Below are positions 63,703 through 64,000 of a DNA stretch of 64,000 bases, piece by piece. The stretch covers positions 186,001 to 250,000 of the forward strand of contig JAWWNJ010000040.1 of assembly GCA_037176885.1 (NCBI GenBank), written 5' to 3'. Below the pieces are notes generated by a model. The model had not been told where the DNA came from, searched no databases, and was given only the letters and a program-made list of their open reading frames with translations. Origin of the DNA: Favolaschia claudopus. Taxonomy: Eukaryota; Basidiomycota; Agaricomycetes; Agaricales; Mycenaceae. Every line of letters begins with the position of its first letter. The stretch's first letter is position 1. Made by a program: the position numbers and the translations under genes.

Positions 63703-63873
63703 CTGTACCGATTTGTATGGTAGCAACGTAACGCATAACGCAGGGCCATTTTTGCTTACAAATCGTCCCATATATAGTAATTTTGCACTGCTTTTGCACA
63801 GCAAATTACCATAAAAGGCTAGCAACGGCGCGTAACGCTCCTCAGAGCGTTGCCTCCATACAGATCGGTACAG
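63703..63873. mobile_element. 171-bp Tc1/mariner-type MITE
   Basis: The ends read ctgtaccgatYtgtatgg and continue wrgcaacg inverted, flanked by TA (63701-63702 and 63874-63875). It lies directly upstream of the kinase-like gene. The longest minus-strand frame into that gene starts at an ATG (63749) inside the MITE. Confidence 0.85.
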
Positions 63874-64000
63874 TATATTGCAAAGGGAATCTGCGTTTGA
63901 ATTGTCGAGATGTCGGAGCAACTGAGAGGTTGGACGGCCCGGGAGTCGATGAGAGGGAGACATCGAGGAGCCCACGCGATGTAACAGCCCGCTATTTAGA

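Noticed and set aside
1..64000. CRISPR array, rRNA genes, bacterial operon structure
   Set aside because: No regularly spaced direct repeats of that kind, no rRNA-like conserved blocks, and genes are intron-containing and monocistronic.

Overview
The window is eukaryotic and fungal, almost certainly from an agaricomycete (mushroom) and possibly close to Mycena. The evidence is short 42-60 nt GT-AG introns in nearly every gene, KDZ-type CxC domains, a mushroom-style Helitron, an alpha-type protein kinase, a sesquiterpene synthase remnant and dense nested transposons. It is accessory, repeat-rich DNA. I see no bacterial operon, CRISPR array, rRNA gene or convincing functional tRNA gene. All joins and boundaries were worked out by hand from the bases and family names come from motif recognition; no search was run.

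Layout. Positions 1-2300 hold three ordinary-looking spliced genes: the start of a Pro/Asp-rich protein, a double viroplasmin/RNase H1-N-like protein, and an orphan. Positions 3365-8540 hold decayed genes: a RING-like gene, a KDZ transposase with a nonsense codon, and an AT-hook/Cys-rich remnant, with a hAT MITE between them. Positions 9245-11110 are a RecQ helicase pseudogene split by a MITE. Positions 13904 to about 21600 are a Helitron on the minus strand. Its 3' end (hairpin plus CTAG) is recognisable, its Rep/helicase is broken, a tRNA-derived SINE sits in its 5' coding part, and a separate intact 267-aa gene lies between helicase and 3' end. Fragments of one large transposon-like gene family lie at 21715-22225 and 27280-29890; the second is split by a 1.59-kb Tc1 element. 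A 2-kb TIR element (23917-25895) carries a decayed passenger gene.

Positions 30773-34960 are a DIRS/Ngaro-like gag-RT-RNase H element, broken by a 508-bp TIR element with a 10-bp TSD and by a 76-bp micro-insertion. Positions 39415-40640 have a MITE next to a sesquiterpene synthase remnant. Positions 41003-46015 are a 5-kb LTR retrotransposon with LTRs that look identical, a CAATC TSD and no pol; it sits just upstream of a gene at 46065. Then follow a pogo-like DDE transposase with a SAP domain (46950-48930) and a Pumilio pseudogene (49587-51010).

The best candidate for an undescribed active system is at 51074-54361. It is a 3,288-bp TA-flanked transposon with 87-bp inverted repeats that match base for base. 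It carries two intact, convergent, intron-containing genes: a 323-aa IS630/Tc1-type DDE transposase (minus) and a 529-aa protein of unknown function (plus). It has landed in the left arm of an older mariner-type MITE. From 55517 to 62201 come more hAT and mariner MITEs (two copies of one hAT family, one nested in another hAT element), a second SINE copy, and a KDZ-associated C-terminal fragment. The window ends with an alpha-kinase-like gene on the minus strand whose upstream side is cut by a 171-bp MITE.
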